Shown here: positions 1 through 7,655 of the stretch, piece by piece
How positions within the stretch are numbered: position 1 is the stretch's first letter
Layout of the letters: every line of letters begins with the position of its first letter
NCBI RefSeq assembly: GCF_024714475.1
Contig: NZ_JAMZMI010000008.1
Span: forward strand, 1 to 64,000
From: Marinoscillum sp. MHG1-6
GTDB taxonomy: Bacteria > Bacteroidota > Bacteroidia > Cytophagales > Cyclobacteriaceae
Reading direction: 5' to 3'
Length of the DNA: 64,000 nucleotides
Translations under genes and position numbers: made by a program
Notes under the pieces: model-generated
Databases searched by the model: none
Told to the model about the DNA's origin: nothing
What the model saw: the letters and a program-made list of their open reading frames with translations, nothing else

Positions 1-130
1 GCAGGTACCAAATCGACCAATAGGTCTCAAATCCTGGTTAGCGCTTGGTTCAAAACCTGCCTTTCCTATCTTTAAGTTATTAAATTCAGTTTCTTGGAAT
101 ATTTATAGGAAGGGAAGCTAAAGGTTGTGG
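1..130 (+). other. Right end of an attC-like spacer from an upstream cassette
   Basis: No gene is visible here. The stretch ends in GTTGTGG at 124-130, which is the exact reverse complement of CCACAAC at 679-685, just after the first gene. By the logic of integron cassettes, 124/125 is the left boundary of the first cassette and the sequence to the left is the tail of the previous attC site, cut by the window edge. A short inverted pair, GCAGGT at 1-6 and ACCTGC at 55-60, also lies here. Confidence 0.4.
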
Positions 131-144
131 TTCATTAGTACTCC

Positions 145-672
145 ATGAGATATATTTTCATCCTACTCATTCTAACTTCTTCGTGTATAACTAAGAAGCC
201 ACTATCTGAGCAGATAATTGGATTTTGGTACTACTGCCAACCAAACGGAACATATCATGAAGTTCATATCTTCGAAGGCCGATTTTCAACGCATTTCGGA
301 ACTCTTCCATTTAACCCATATGATGAACTAGAGTATTCACTAACTGCTGACACAGTTACATTCGAACTCAAGAACTGGAATCCAGGAACTGTTAAAGCTA
401 AGATCAAAGTGATAGACAAAGACCAGATTTCATGGCAGATTGTAAATGCTGACACAACCTTTGCGCCTCAACTACTAACCAGAATCCCCTTCGAAATTCA
501 ACTAAAACCTGAAAGTGATTCAGTAAGTCTCTACGACTGGAGTAACGAACAATTTCAAACAAGAATTAAACGCATTGCCTGTTCTGACCTCAGAACACCT
601 GAGCAAATTTATCAAGACTCAATAGACCAAGCGGAGATTGATGCCTTTATCGACTCCCTTGACTTCCTATAA
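145..672 (+). CDS. Putative lipoprotein of unknown function (cassette gene 1)
   Basis: This is a 175-residue protein with a short hydrophobic N-terminus ending in a Cys (TSSC, residues 11-14), which looks like a weak lipobox, so it is probably exported and lipid-anchored. The rest is acidic, rich in beta-strand pattern and ends in an acidic tail. I do not recognise a family. It sits alone between two attC-like spacers (left boundary 124, right motif 679-685), so it is the payload of one cassette. The ATG at 145 is about 20 bp inside the cassette, as is usual for cassette genes. Function unknown. Confidence 0.7.
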   Translation: MRYIFILLILTSSCITKKPLSEQIIGFWYYCQPNGTYHEVHIFEGRFSTHFGTLPFNPYDELEYSLTADTVTFELKNWNPGTVKAKIKVIDKDQISWQIVNADTTFAPQLLTRIPFEIQLKPESDSVSLYDWSNEQFQTRIKRIACSDLRTPEQIYQDSIDQAEIDAFIDSLDFL

Positions 673-678
673 ACGCAA

Positions 679-912
679 CCACAACAAGCGCTAGCACGAA
701 TGCGCCAACAGCAACTTTACAAACTTCAGTGCAAACATCACCATGAATCAGCCGCTGAGAAAGTTTAGTGCTTTCTACAGGGTTTGGCTCGCAGGAGTTT
801 TCATCTTTCTGAACGCAGTGCATTCTGGATACTTTGTGAGCACCAGCAGATTCATTAGTTTTATCGGAACTTGCTAAGCTCGGGGCGCACTCCTGCTAGC
901 TTAGCGTTGTGC
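679..912 (+). repeat. attC-like cassette recombination site 1 (long form)
   Basis: The site runs from CCACAAC (679-685, complementary to 124-130) to GTTGTGC (906-912, the left edge of the next cassette). The outer 35 bp on each side form an imperfect palindrome: the start shares GCTAGCA and TGCGCC blocks with the reverse complement of the end. The interior, about 741-840, is roughly 80 percent identical by eye to 2365-2460 in site 3. At 234 bp it is longer than typical attC sites (about 60-140 bp). That it is an attC site is inferred from structure; no integrase was seen. Confidence 0.6.
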
Positions 913-948
913 GTCACTTTGAAATATGAACCTTAAAACTAGTGTATT

Positions 949-1707
949 ATGAAATATTGCAAAATTTTATTGGTCTATATCCTAGTAACCATAACCTATC
1001 AAAATTTATATTCTCAAAGTGATAATAAATCTATTTTCGTTATAGTTCATGGTACTTGGGGTGGTGGTTGGGGTTTTAAAAAAGTGGACTCCCTGCTCAC
1101 TGTAAAGGGCAATATAGTGTATAGGCCAACGCTTACCGGTCAAGGTGAAAGAGTGCATTTGTCTTCACCTGAAATTGGATTAAGAACACATATCGCAGAT
1201 ATTGTAAACACCATACTTTATGAAGACCTTCATGATGTCATTTTAGTTGGTCATAGTTATGGTGGAATGGTTATTACAGGAGTAGCTGACAGTATTCCAG
1301 AGAGAATAAAGAAACTTGTTTATGTTGATGCAGCCATTCCTGAAAATGGTGAGAGTCTTATATCAATTTTTAAATTGAAAAATGAAGGTCAATTTAAAAA
1401 TGTAAATGGATTTCTAATTCCATCTTGGGTACCAAATGAACAAAAACCACCAAAGGATGTGCCTCATTCGTATAAAACATATACCGACCCCATAGTTCTT
1501 AAAAACCCTTTGAGGATGAAAATTCCAACAACCTTTATCCTTACTGTTGACAAAGGAAAAGAACCAAAAGATGATTATTTGGCACCTCAAGCTGAACGTG
1601 CCAAAAAAAGGGGATGGATAGTTTTACAATTAGAAGCTGATCATAATCCTCAATGGTCAGCTCCTGTGGGATTGGTTGAAATGCTAGTGGAAATCGTTGA
1701 AAAATAA
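949..1707 (+). CDS. Secreted alpha/beta hydrolase (cassette gene 2)
   Basis: This 252-residue protein has an N-terminal signal peptide (about residues 1-23). The mature part starts with an alpha/beta-hydrolase fold: the oxyanion HGTWGGGW motif, then the nucleophile elbow GHSYGG with Ser103, a following VDAA strand, and the probable catalytic His232 in a DHNP context near the C-terminus. The layout resembles the plant esterase/hydroxynitrile-lyase and salicylate-esterase group, which act on small esters, but the substrate cannot be read from sequence. It lies between GTTGTGC at 906-912 and its exact complement GCACAAC at 1717-1723, so it is a complete cassette. The gene is AT-rich compared with the core genes to the right. 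Confidence 0.85.
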   Translation: MKYCKILLVYILVTITYQNLYSQSDNKSIFVIVHGTWGGGWGFKKVDSLLTVKGNIVYRPTLTGQGERVHLSSPEIGLRTHIADIVNTILYEDLHDVILVGHSYGGMVITGVADSIPERIKKLVYVDAAIPENGESLISIFKLKNEGQFKNVNGFLIPSWVPNEQKPPKDVPHSYKTYTDPIVLKNPLRMKIPTTFILTVDKGKEPKDDYLAPQAERAKKRGWIVLQLEADHNPQWSAPVGLVEMLVEIVEK

Positions 1708-1716
1708 AAAGCGAAC

Positions 1717-1846
1717 GCACAACAATGTATAAAAATAATAGCCGAGATAGTAGTAAATTAAAGGGTTGTAGCCCGCATCAATTTTCTTATAATTTATCAG
1801 GAAAGTGCTACGTAGTCGGCTACTATTCTTGTACTTACCGTTACCT
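1717..1846 (+). repeat. attC-like cassette recombination site 2
   Basis: This 130-bp imperfect palindrome runs from GCACAAC (1717-1723) to GTTACCT (1840-1846). The reverse complement of the right arm around 1808-1840 matches the left arm around 1724-1760 over about 27 bp (shared TAGCCGA and TAGTAG blocks) with several bulges, as expected for a folded single-stranded attC. Its right edge opens the next cassette. Confidence 0.65.
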
Positions 1847-1864
1847 GCCATAGGCACTCCGCAT

Positions 1865-2317
1865 ATGAGAATCTTCTTAACACTCTTCATCATTACTTGC
1901 TTTGACCTTTCAACGATGGGACAAGCAACTGAGCATGAGTTTAGATGCATGGTCAACACCTATACTTTCGAACTGCCTAACGATTTTCGAACTTCTCATT
2001 CCCACTATACAGAAGGAGATTACAACATTTTTTACCGATTGGATACTATTGCCAAAACCGACACAACTCGATTAACTCTTCACTGTGGAAGTATGGTCAA
2101 ACTACCCCATCTGACTGATTCAACATTTATTGTTGAACGAACTTCTGAACTCGAACGCTCAGGGAAACAAACGAACGGACGATATTGGCGAGAACTCAAC
2201 TTATCCAAAGGCATCAACATCTTCTTTCAAGATGCAACTGTAGAAGAACGCGAACTTTTTGACGAGGTAATTACAAAACTTCTGGAACAAATAAAACAGG
2301 CAGGTAACAGACGCTGA
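1865..2317 (+). CDS. Small secreted protein of unknown function (cassette gene 3)
   Basis: This is a 150-residue protein with a signal peptide (residues 1-19, ending near GQA). The frame is open from a GTG at 1805, but that codon lies inside the attC-like palindrome. The ATG at 1865 starts right at the signal peptide and is preferred. The mature part has no recognised domain. The reading frame runs through the downstream cassette motif (GCAGGTAAC, 2300-2308), so the last residues and the stop are encoded by the recombination site itself. Function unknown. Confidence 0.65.
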   Translation: MRIFLTLFIITCFDLSTMGQATEHEFRCMVNTYTFELPNDFRTSHSHYTEGDYNIFYRLDTIAKTDTTRLTLHCGSMVKLPHLTDSTFIVERTSELERSGKQTNGRYWRELNLSKGINIFFQDATVEERELFDEVITKLLEQIKQAGNRR

Positions 2318-2532
2318 TCGGGCATATGTCAACGTGCTTTCTGGCTGATTTAAGTGCAGCTCGATCGTGAATCTGCCGCTGAGATACGGCAGTGCTTTCT
2401 ACAGATTTTTGCTCGCAGGAGTTTTGACTTTCAGAACGCAGTGCTTCGTAGATGCCGTTGTAGGTGTTGGGCAGTTTCACTATTTTACTGCTTTTTACAG
2501 ACGGATGTGGCCACTCGCCATATCTGATAGGC
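2302..2532 (+). repeat. attC-like cassette recombination site 3 (long form)
   Basis: The site runs from AGGTAAC (2302-2308, complementary to 1840-1846, extended to nine paired bases) to GATAGGC (2526-2532). The latter differs by one base from the expected complement of GCCTAAC at 3181. Its left half matches 3979-4040 (site 5) and its centre, 2365-2460, matches 741-840 (site 1), so sites 1, 3 and 5 are a related long type. It is 231 bp long. Confidence 0.6.
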
Positions 2533-2536
2533 TTAA

Positions 2537-3175
2537 TTGATGAATAGAATCGTAATAATAATTTCATTTTCCGTAGTAATGTCTTGTACTAACAAATCAC
2601 AAGATAACAGTCTACCTTTAGACAACGAAAATACCGATTTTACCACTGAAGAAGTCTTTTCATTTGATTTTCCAGAAACAAAAGCACCTGATAGTTTATA
2701 CAAATTTCTTAACCGTCTAATAGAATTAGATAGCATCAAACCATTCGGAAGTAATATTCTTAGAATATCGTCAGTAGTAGTACCAGACATTAGTAAATAT
2801 GACCTGTTGACTAATAACTTTAATCTCGTTGAAAACAAATCTGAATTACAAATATTGTCGAGATACAAGGACGATTTAATAAGTCATATTGATGGAGTTA
2901 AAAGCTATCAATTAGATTCAAAAATATTTACCAACATTCAGTTAGTGCCTTCAGATTCAATATACTTTATCACTGACAATAAAACTTCAAATTCAAGTGT
3001 ACCTAAGGCATATTATCAATTTTTCACTCCTTTAATAAGTTCAGACGGTGTAATTGCGATTGTATTAGTTGAGCTAATTTGTCCAGGACTTTGCGGACAA
3101 GGAATTTATGTATTTCTTCAGAAGAAAAATGACGAATGGGTGAAAATTGGTTCAATAGTAGCATGGATTTCTTAA
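2537..3175 (+). CDS. Putative lipoprotein of unknown function (cassette gene 4)
   Basis: This is a 212-residue protein with a clear lipoprotein signal: hydrophobic residues 4-15, then VMSC with Cys17. The mature protein is rich in Asp, Ser and Asn. A hydrophobic, glycine-rich stretch near residues 165-200 (LICPGLCGQGIYVF) contains two cysteines that could form a disulfide. I do not recognise a family. The start at 2537 is only 5 bp from the cassette boundary (2532) and may use no upstream ribosome site of its own. It is very AT-rich. Confidence 0.7.
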   Translation: MMNRIVIIISFSVVMSCTNKSQDNSLPLDNENTDFTTEEVFSFDFPETKAPDSLYKFLNRLIELDSIKPFGSNILRISSVVVPDISKYDLLTNNFNLVENKSELQILSRYKDDLISHIDGVKSYQLDSKIFTNIQLVPSDSIYFITDNKTSNSSVPKAYYQFFTPLISSDGVIAIVLVELICPGLCGQGIYVFLQKKNDEWVKIGSIVAWIS

Positions 3176-3180
3176 AATAA

Positions 3181-3311
3181 GCCTAACAACAACTAAACGT
3201 CATGGCGGGCTACTGGCGGATTGACAAGTCAATCCTTTTTGCTACTTTTGGGCGGACGTTTTGGTCTGCACTTCGGTTGACCGCCACGTCCGTTTAGTAA
3301 GAGCGTTACCT
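3181..3311 (+). repeat. attC-like cassette recombination site 4
   Basis: This 131-bp imperfect palindrome runs from GCCTAAC (3181-3187, a perfect match to the classical R-double-prime consensus RYYYAAC) to GTTACCT (3305-3311). The two arms share ACTAAACG and TGGCGG blocks when one is reverse-complemented. A perfect 18-bp palindrome (GGATTGACAAGTCAATCC, about 3222-3239) forms an inner hairpin. This is the most classical-looking attC site of the array. Confidence 0.7.
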
Positions 3312-3334
3312 CTCATAATTCCCAGATTAAAGTT

Positions 3335-3982
3335 TTGAAAGTATATGGCATAGGTGGTTTAGGCGTAGATAAGAGAGTTTTCTCAGAACTGACTCTTAAC
3401 TTCGATATAACACCTCTTGAATGGATTAACCCTGAACCCAATGAGACAATTCAAAACTATGCAGCCCGACTTTCTGAACAAATTGACACCAAGGAACCCT
3501 TTGGAATTATCGGTATCTCCTTTGGCGGAATGATGGCGATTGAACTAAATAAGATTTTAAAACCGCAACTAATTGTATTGATATCATCGGCTGCAAGTAA
3601 ATCAGACATCCCCATTCCGTTTCGAATTTTCGGAAGAACTGGACTGCTCAAGATAACTCCTAACTTCCTATTGAAACCACCACAATTTCTGGCTAACTAT
3701 TTCTTTGGCGTAACTGAACCCAAATACAAGAAAATACTCAAACAAATTATCGCAGATACGAACATTGACTTTCTAAGATGGGCAACCAACCAAATTACCA
3801 TATGGGATAACCATGAACGACCAACAAACATGCTCAGAATCCATGGAACATCGGATCGACTCCTGAACTTCTGCCAACATGATGATGTAACCGTAATTCC
3901 AAAAGCCGGACATTTTATGGTCATGAACAAGGCAGACGAACTAAGTCAGATCCTCAACCATATTATGAAATACGAGAGGTAA
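3335..3982 (+). CDS. Alpha/beta hydrolase (cassette gene 5)
   Basis: This 215-residue protein starts at a TTG codon, with no better ATG upstream, and opens directly with the first strand of an alpha/beta-hydrolase fold. The nucleophile elbow is GISFGG with Ser62, a HGTSDRLL strand-turn carries the likely acid, and His193 in AGHFMV is the likely base. There is no signal peptide, so it is probably cytoplasmic, unlike the hydrolase of cassette 2. It is not closely similar to that protein, so the two are not a recent duplication. Its TAA stop (3980-3982) overlaps the cassette-end motif AGGTAAC at 3977-3983. Substrate unknown. Confidence 0.8.
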   Translation: MKVYGIGGLGVDKRVFSELTLNFDITPLEWINPEPNETIQNYAARLSEQIDTKEPFGIIGISFGGMMAIELNKILKPQLIVLISSAASKSDIPIPFRIFGRTGLLKITPNFLLKPPQFLANYFFGVTEPKYKKILKQIIADTNIDFLRWATNQITIWDNHERPTNMLRIHGTSDRLLNFCQHDDVTVIPKAGHFMVMNKADELSQILNHIMKYER

Positions 3983-4050
3983 CAATCGCTGATACGGCAT
4001 GTGTCATAGTGCATTCTGAAAGTGCATCTGGACTCGACCACTATTCTGCC
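3977..4050 (+). repeat. Left part of attC-like site 5, probably interrupted
   Basis: GAGAGGTAAC at 3974-3983 is the exact reverse complement of GTTACCTCTC at 3305-3314 (10 of 10), closing the fifth cassette. The following 60 bp align with the start of site 3 (2305-2365). The similarity stops near 4045-4050, where the REP-like and RAYT sequences begin. The right half of the site was not found, which suggests that the transposase unit broke it. Confidence 0.5.
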
Positions 4051-4054
4051 CATT

Positions 4055-4100
4055 CCCTCGCCCTTGTTGGTGTTATCACCGACAAGGCTTTCCAAGGTTG
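4055..4100 (+). repeat. REP-like palindrome left of the RAYT gene
   Basis: It contains an 11-bp-arm palindrome (CCTTGTTGGTG, loop TTAT, CACCGACAAGG at 4062-4087, one mismatch), preceded by CCCTCGCCC and followed by AAGGTTG. The same arrangement recurs at 4726-4769, on the other side of the transposase. Paired palindromes flanking a RAYT are the known REPIN/REP organisation. Confidence 0.6.
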
Positions 4101-4130
4101 ATTTAATAATAAAATAATTAGCTTCCATAT

Positions 4131-4645
4131 ATGGAAATCGTGAAAGATTATGCTCAGTTCATCACCGTGACAGCCCTAGACTGAAGCCTATCTTAGCAGA
4201 CAGGACACACAAAGAAATCATCACTGAGAGTTTGAAATTCCTCGCCACAAGTCAAAGAATTTACCTGTATGCATTTGTAATTATGGACAATCACTTTCAT
4301 CTGATCTGGCAGGTAAGAACTGGTCATAAAATGAAGGATGTTCAACGTGATTTTCTGAAATACACAGCCCAACAAATTAAGTTTTCAATAATTACCCATG
4401 AATCTGAAATGCTGAAGGAATTGCAAACTAATGGGGCAGATCGACGATATCAGTTTTGGCAAAGAAATTCTTTGAGTATTCCTCTTTATTCCAGATCTGT
4501 TTTTGAGCAGAAACTTGACTATATCTACCAAAACCCAGTAAAAGCAGGCATGGTTGCTGCGCCATGGGAGTATTACTATTCGTCGGCTGCTTTTTATTTT
4601 TTTGGTCAATCTGATTTTGATTTTCTATCGCATCATGTAAGCTGA
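4131..4645 (+). pseudogene. REP-associated tyrosine transposase (RAYT, IS200-like Y1 family), frameshifted
   Basis: The downstream frame (in-frame from about 4184, 4232-4645 being the clear part) carries the HUH motif NHFHLIW (His codons at 4292 and 4298) and the C-terminal LDYIYQNPVKAG region that holds the candidate catalytic Tyr of this family. The expected N-terminus is present from ATG 4131 (YAQFITVTALD) but in another frame: it hits TGA at 4182, where a tryptophan codon TGG followed by AAG would be expected. A single missing G near 4182-4184 explains both halves. The whole gene would encode about 170 residues, the usual family size. RAYTs are single-copy housekeeping-like transposases that move REP sequences. 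This one is broken, unless the shift is a sequencing error. Confidence 0.75.
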
Positions 4646-4648
4646 GTG

Positions 4649-4680
4649 AGCTTTTGTTGGTGATAACACCAACAAAAGCT
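4649..4680 (+). repeat. Perfect 14-bp-arm palindrome after the RAYT gene
   Basis: The arms AGCTTTTGTTGGTG and CACCAACAAAAGCT are separated by ATAA. The core TTGTTGGTG matches the arm of the REP-like palindrome at 4062-4087, so this belongs to the same REP family. Placed 4 bp after the RAYT stop, it may also act as a terminator, although no T-run follows. Confidence 0.6.
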
Positions 4681-4725
4681 AGGGAATAAACAAAAACGAA
4701 AGCGAATATTATGCATGGGATATAC

Positions 4726-4769
4726 CCCTCGCCCATGTCGGTGTTATCATGACATAAATTCTAAGGTTG
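4726..4769 (+). repeat. REP-like repeat right of the RAYT gene
   Basis: It shares CCCTCGCCC, then GGTGTTATCA, then AAGGTTG, in the same order and spacing as 4055-4100, so the two form direct repeats bracketing the RAYT unit. Its palindrome (4735-4755) is more degenerate than the left one. Confidence 0.55.
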
Positions 4770-4933
4770 TATGACATTTTGGAAATAATATCAACAATGG
4801 CCGGGCAGCCCTCTTTTCAATCGAGCAGGCCGGCTTTGAATGAAGCTTGAGATAAGCTATTTTTATTACCCTATTAAAAAAGACCTGGGCTTCATCACAA
4901 ACTCAGGTATTGCTAAATCAACAACATAAAGCA

Positions 4934-5515
4934 ATGCAAGACCTACTCTTTGATTTCATATCAAAATACATTTCTCTGACGGAGGAAGAAAAGAATGCAA
5001 TAGTGTCGTTGGATATATTTCGTTCGGAAAAGAAGGGGACGGTTTTATTAAAGGCGGGACAGCGATCCAACGAGGTGCTCTTTGTATTAAAAGGTTGTAT
5101 TCGGACTTATTACATTATCGATGGAGAGGAAAAATCAACCGCTTTTTACACAGAAATGGAAGGATTGACCCCTCATTGTGTCATGAACAAAGAACCTTCT
5201 GAGTACTATATAAGCTGTGTGGAAGACTCCATCTTAACAGTCTCCAATCCTGATATGGAAGCCGAGGTATTCGCCAAATTTCCAAAGTTTGAAACCCTCT
5301 GTAGGGTCTTGTCCGAGGAGCTTCTAGCCAAACAGCAGATCAATTTTGACCAGTTTAAAACTTCTTCACCCGAACAGCGCTATCTGAATTTATTGCATAA
5401 AAGGCCGGATCTCATTCAGCGCGTTCCACAGCACCAGTTAGCCAGTTATTTAGGCATCAAACCACAATCATTAAGCAGATTAAGAGCCAGAATTGTTGAT
5501 AAAAGCAAGAGCTGA
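4934..5515 (+). CDS. Crp/Fnr family transcriptional regulator
   Basis: This 193-residue protein has an N-terminal cyclic-nucleotide-binding-like beta-roll (about residues 15-110, with the GCIRTYYI and KSTAFYTE strands) and a short C-terminal helix-turn-helix (about 150-185, LASYLGIKPQSLSRLR). It lacks the cysteine cluster of true Fnr and the complete cAMP-phosphate motif, so the ligand is unknown; this type is common in Bacteroidota. The frame is open from a TTG at 4910, but the ATG at 4934 is preferred because it aligns with the usual family start. It lies 83 bp upstream of a small outer-membrane-type gene on the same strand, a frequent pairing, which it may control. Confidence 0.85.
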   Translation: MQDLLFDFISKYISLTEEEKNAIVSLDIFRSEKKGTVLLKAGQRSNEVLFVLKGCIRTYYIIDGEEKSTAFYTEMEGLTPHCVMNKEPSEYYISCVEDSILTVSNPDMEAEVFAKFPKFETLCRVLSEELLAKQQINFDQFKTSSPEQRYLNLLHKRPDLIQRVPQHQLASYLGIKPQSLSRLRARIVDKSKS

Positions 5516-5598
5516 GCATCATTAGTTAACTTAAGTGAACGATTTCAGGCATGGAGCCAGGGTAATTTTGACGTATCGTTTAACAATCATCAAATGGT

Positions 5599-6219
5599 AT
5601 GGAAAAGAAACTGGTATTAATTGGCTTGGTCGTAATGTTGATTAGCCCTTTTAAACTCAAAGCGCAATACAGAAAACAAGATAGTATCTATAAAAAGTGC
5701 TTTGTGGGTAGTACGTTATTTGTGCTGGGTAATCTGGACACTAAAAACAGACCCGATTTTGCACAACTAAACTTAGGTTATCGTATTACCGGAAAGGATG
5801 TGATTTCTTTAGAGCTAAAAACCTGGAAATATGGCTGGCCTCTAGGGATCCCTTTTGGCAGTTCTTTTGAATCACCGGAGGAAAAATTTCCCGGGTATAT
5901 ACGTGAATATGGATATGCCCTGGCTTATCAGCGATTTATTTGGAAAGGGCTGTTTGCAGCCGTTCACATAATGAATGCCTGGCAAACTTTTGTAGATGAT
6001 GGCGGTCATAAGATTGATAATGGATTTCAGGTTTTCAATACTTACCGGGTGGGCTATCATGTCAGGCTTTTCAAAGACAGGTTTTTCATACAGCCATCTA
6101 TTGCGGCCACTCATCGTCCCTATCATACAAAAATGCCGGAAAGCTTTAAGCAGGTAGACGATAGATGGGGGAAGTTCTTCTTTGGAGAACCGGGGATGCA
6201 TTTCGGATTCAATTTTTAG
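5599..6219 (+). CDS. Putative outer-membrane beta-barrel protein
   Basis: This is a 206-residue protein with a Sec signal peptide (residues 1-22, cleavage after KAQ). The mature part alternates aromatic and polar residues in beta-strand fashion and ends in FNF, a C-terminal phenylalanine typical of outer-membrane barrels. I do not recognise a specific family. It follows the Crp/Fnr gene with 83 bp between them, so it is either co-transcribed or its target. Function unknown. Confidence 0.7.
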   Translation: MEKKLVLIGLVVMLISPFKLKAQYRKQDSIYKKCFVGSTLFVLGNLDTKNRPDFAQLNLGYRITGKDVISLELKTWKYGWPLGIPFGSSFESPEEKFPGYIREYGYALAYQRFIWKGLFAAVHIMNAWQTFVDDGGHKIDNGFQVFNTYRVGYHVRLFKDRFFIQPSIAATHRPYHTKMPESFKQVDDRWGKFFFGEPGMHFGFNF

Positions 6220-6377
6220 TCCCTTGTATGTTGACTACGCAGGCCCGCTATCTTCCTGGTTGATGATGAGAGCGGTAAGTGTTTTGACGTAGTTGTGAAC
6301 CTGGTGTATCGTGATATACATCATTTCTCTTATTCCTGATCTTCCCTAACTTTAGAATATGAGCTAAACCTAAAACG

Positions 6378-7646
6378 ATGAGACTACTTCAGAACCTATT
6401 ATTTGCGTTAGCGGTAACCGTATTCCTTTCCTCATGCAATAATTCAAAGGAGAAAATTCAATACGGCAAGGCCACACAAGAACTAATTCAACTTGTAGAA
6501 AAAGACGCGGAATTAAAAGAAATGCTGATTGCTTCCATTAATAAAGCCAGTCAGATCAATCCGGATCAAAATACCAATCCCGTTCAAAGCCTGGAAGATT
6601 ACTATGAATTTGTTAGCTGGGCAGAAACTTCGATGCCGTGGGCGCTACTGAAAAAAGAGGAATACCCGGAGATATTTAATAACATTTTCCAATCCTTTGG
6701 GGCCTTCTACTTTATAATAGATCAACCGCTATCTCAATTGGAAGGTAAGGGACTCGTCAATAATTCGTTACAATATGCTGAGCCTTTCGCTTCCTGGCTG
6801 GTAACCTTCAGCAAATCATGGGGAAGCTTTTTGGATACGGAAGATTCCTGGAACAATGAATACTACATGATGGCTTTGAAAGACCCTAACTTTGGTCTCC
6901 AAAATGGTTGGTATGAAGATCCGTCAAATTGGAAAACCTTCAATGACTTCTTTGCAAGATATCTCAAGTCTCCGGAAGCACGTCCTATTGCATCTCCGGA
7001 TGTGGATTCGATCGTAGTGGCATTCGCTGATTCTCAACCCATGGGAGTCTGGGCCATTGATAGCAGCTCCAACCTGGTGCGCAATGATGGAGTTCCGGTA
7101 AAATCGATGACTTTAAAATCTGTATCAAAGCTAATAGGAGAGGATAGTGAATATAAAGATGCTTTTGCCGGAGGTACTTTCACACACTCATTTTTGAATG
7201 TCAATGACTATCACAGGTATCATTTTCCAATGAGTGGGACGATCAGGGAGGCACGAATCATTCAGGGGATTAATCCGACCGGAGCAAAACTATGGTGGGA
7301 CAGTGAAAATAAACGATATGCTTTCGATGCATCGGCTAAAACAGGATGGCAATCGGTTGAAACCAGGGGCTGTGTGATTTTGGAAACGAAGGAATACGGG
7401 ATGGTAGCACTCATGCCGATTGGGATGGTGGCTGTTAGCTCCGTAAACCTGGAAGAAAATGTGATTCCTGGTACCCAGGTGGAGAAAGGGGATATGCTTG
7501 GGTATTTTGCTTTCGGAGGTTCTGATTTTGTGATGATCTTTCAGGATAAAGTTACCTTCACCATAGATGCACCCATGGAAGAAGGTAGTGATTCTTATAA
7601 ACACATGTTAATGGGAGAGCGCCTGGGCTATCTTACCGGGAAATAA
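6378..7646 (+). CDS. Phosphatidylserine-decarboxylase-related lipoprotein
   Basis: This 422-residue protein has a lipobox (SSC, Cys20). Residues 1-180 are a helical extension not found in ordinary PSDs. The C-terminal half has the family landmarks: an ASPDVDSIV strand near residue 210, HSFLNVNDYHRYHFP starting at residue 270, and a C-terminal LGYFAFGGSD with Ser382. In PSDs this Ser becomes the pyruvoyl prosthetic group after self-cleavage. The canonical motif is LGST or GGST, so GGSD keeps the key serine but changes the next residue. Known PSDs act on the inner membrane, so a lipoprotein form is unusual; the real substrate may differ. The gene is 9 bp upstream of a GH16 gene, in one operon. 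Confidence 0.8.
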   Translation: MRLLQNLLFALAVTVFLSSCNNSKEKIQYGKATQELIQLVEKDAELKEMLIASINKASQINPDQNTNPVQSLEDYYEFVSWAETSMPWALLKKEEYPEIFNNIFQSFGAFYFIIDQPLSQLEGKGLVNNSLQYAEPFASWLVTFSKSWGSFLDTEDSWNNEYYMMALKDPNFGLQNGWYEDPSNWKTFNDFFARYLKSPEARPIASPDVDSIVVAFADSQPMGVWAIDSSSNLVRNDGVPVKSMTLKSVSKLIGEDSEYKDAFAGGTFTHSFLNVNDYHRYHFPMSGTIREARIIQGINPTGAKLWWDSENKRYAFDASAKTGWQSVETRGCVILETKEYGMVALMPIGMVAVSSVNLEENVIPGTQVEKGDMLGYFAFGGSDFVMIFQDKVTFTIDAPMEEGSDSYKHMLMGERLGYLTGK

Positions 7647-7655
7647 GGATAACAA

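Noticed and set aside
264-455. Minus-strand open frame opposite the first lipoprotein gene
   Set aside because: It lies wholly inside a plus-strand gene with a lipoprotein signal and has no recognisable features of its own.
1684-1959. Minus-strand open frame across attC-like site 2
   Set aside because: It spans the end of one gene, a palindromic spacer and the start of another; the product shows no domain or signal.
4385-4736. Minus-strand frames opposite the RAYT gene
   Set aside because: They overlap the conserved HUH transposase reading frame and the palindromes and encode nothing recognisable.
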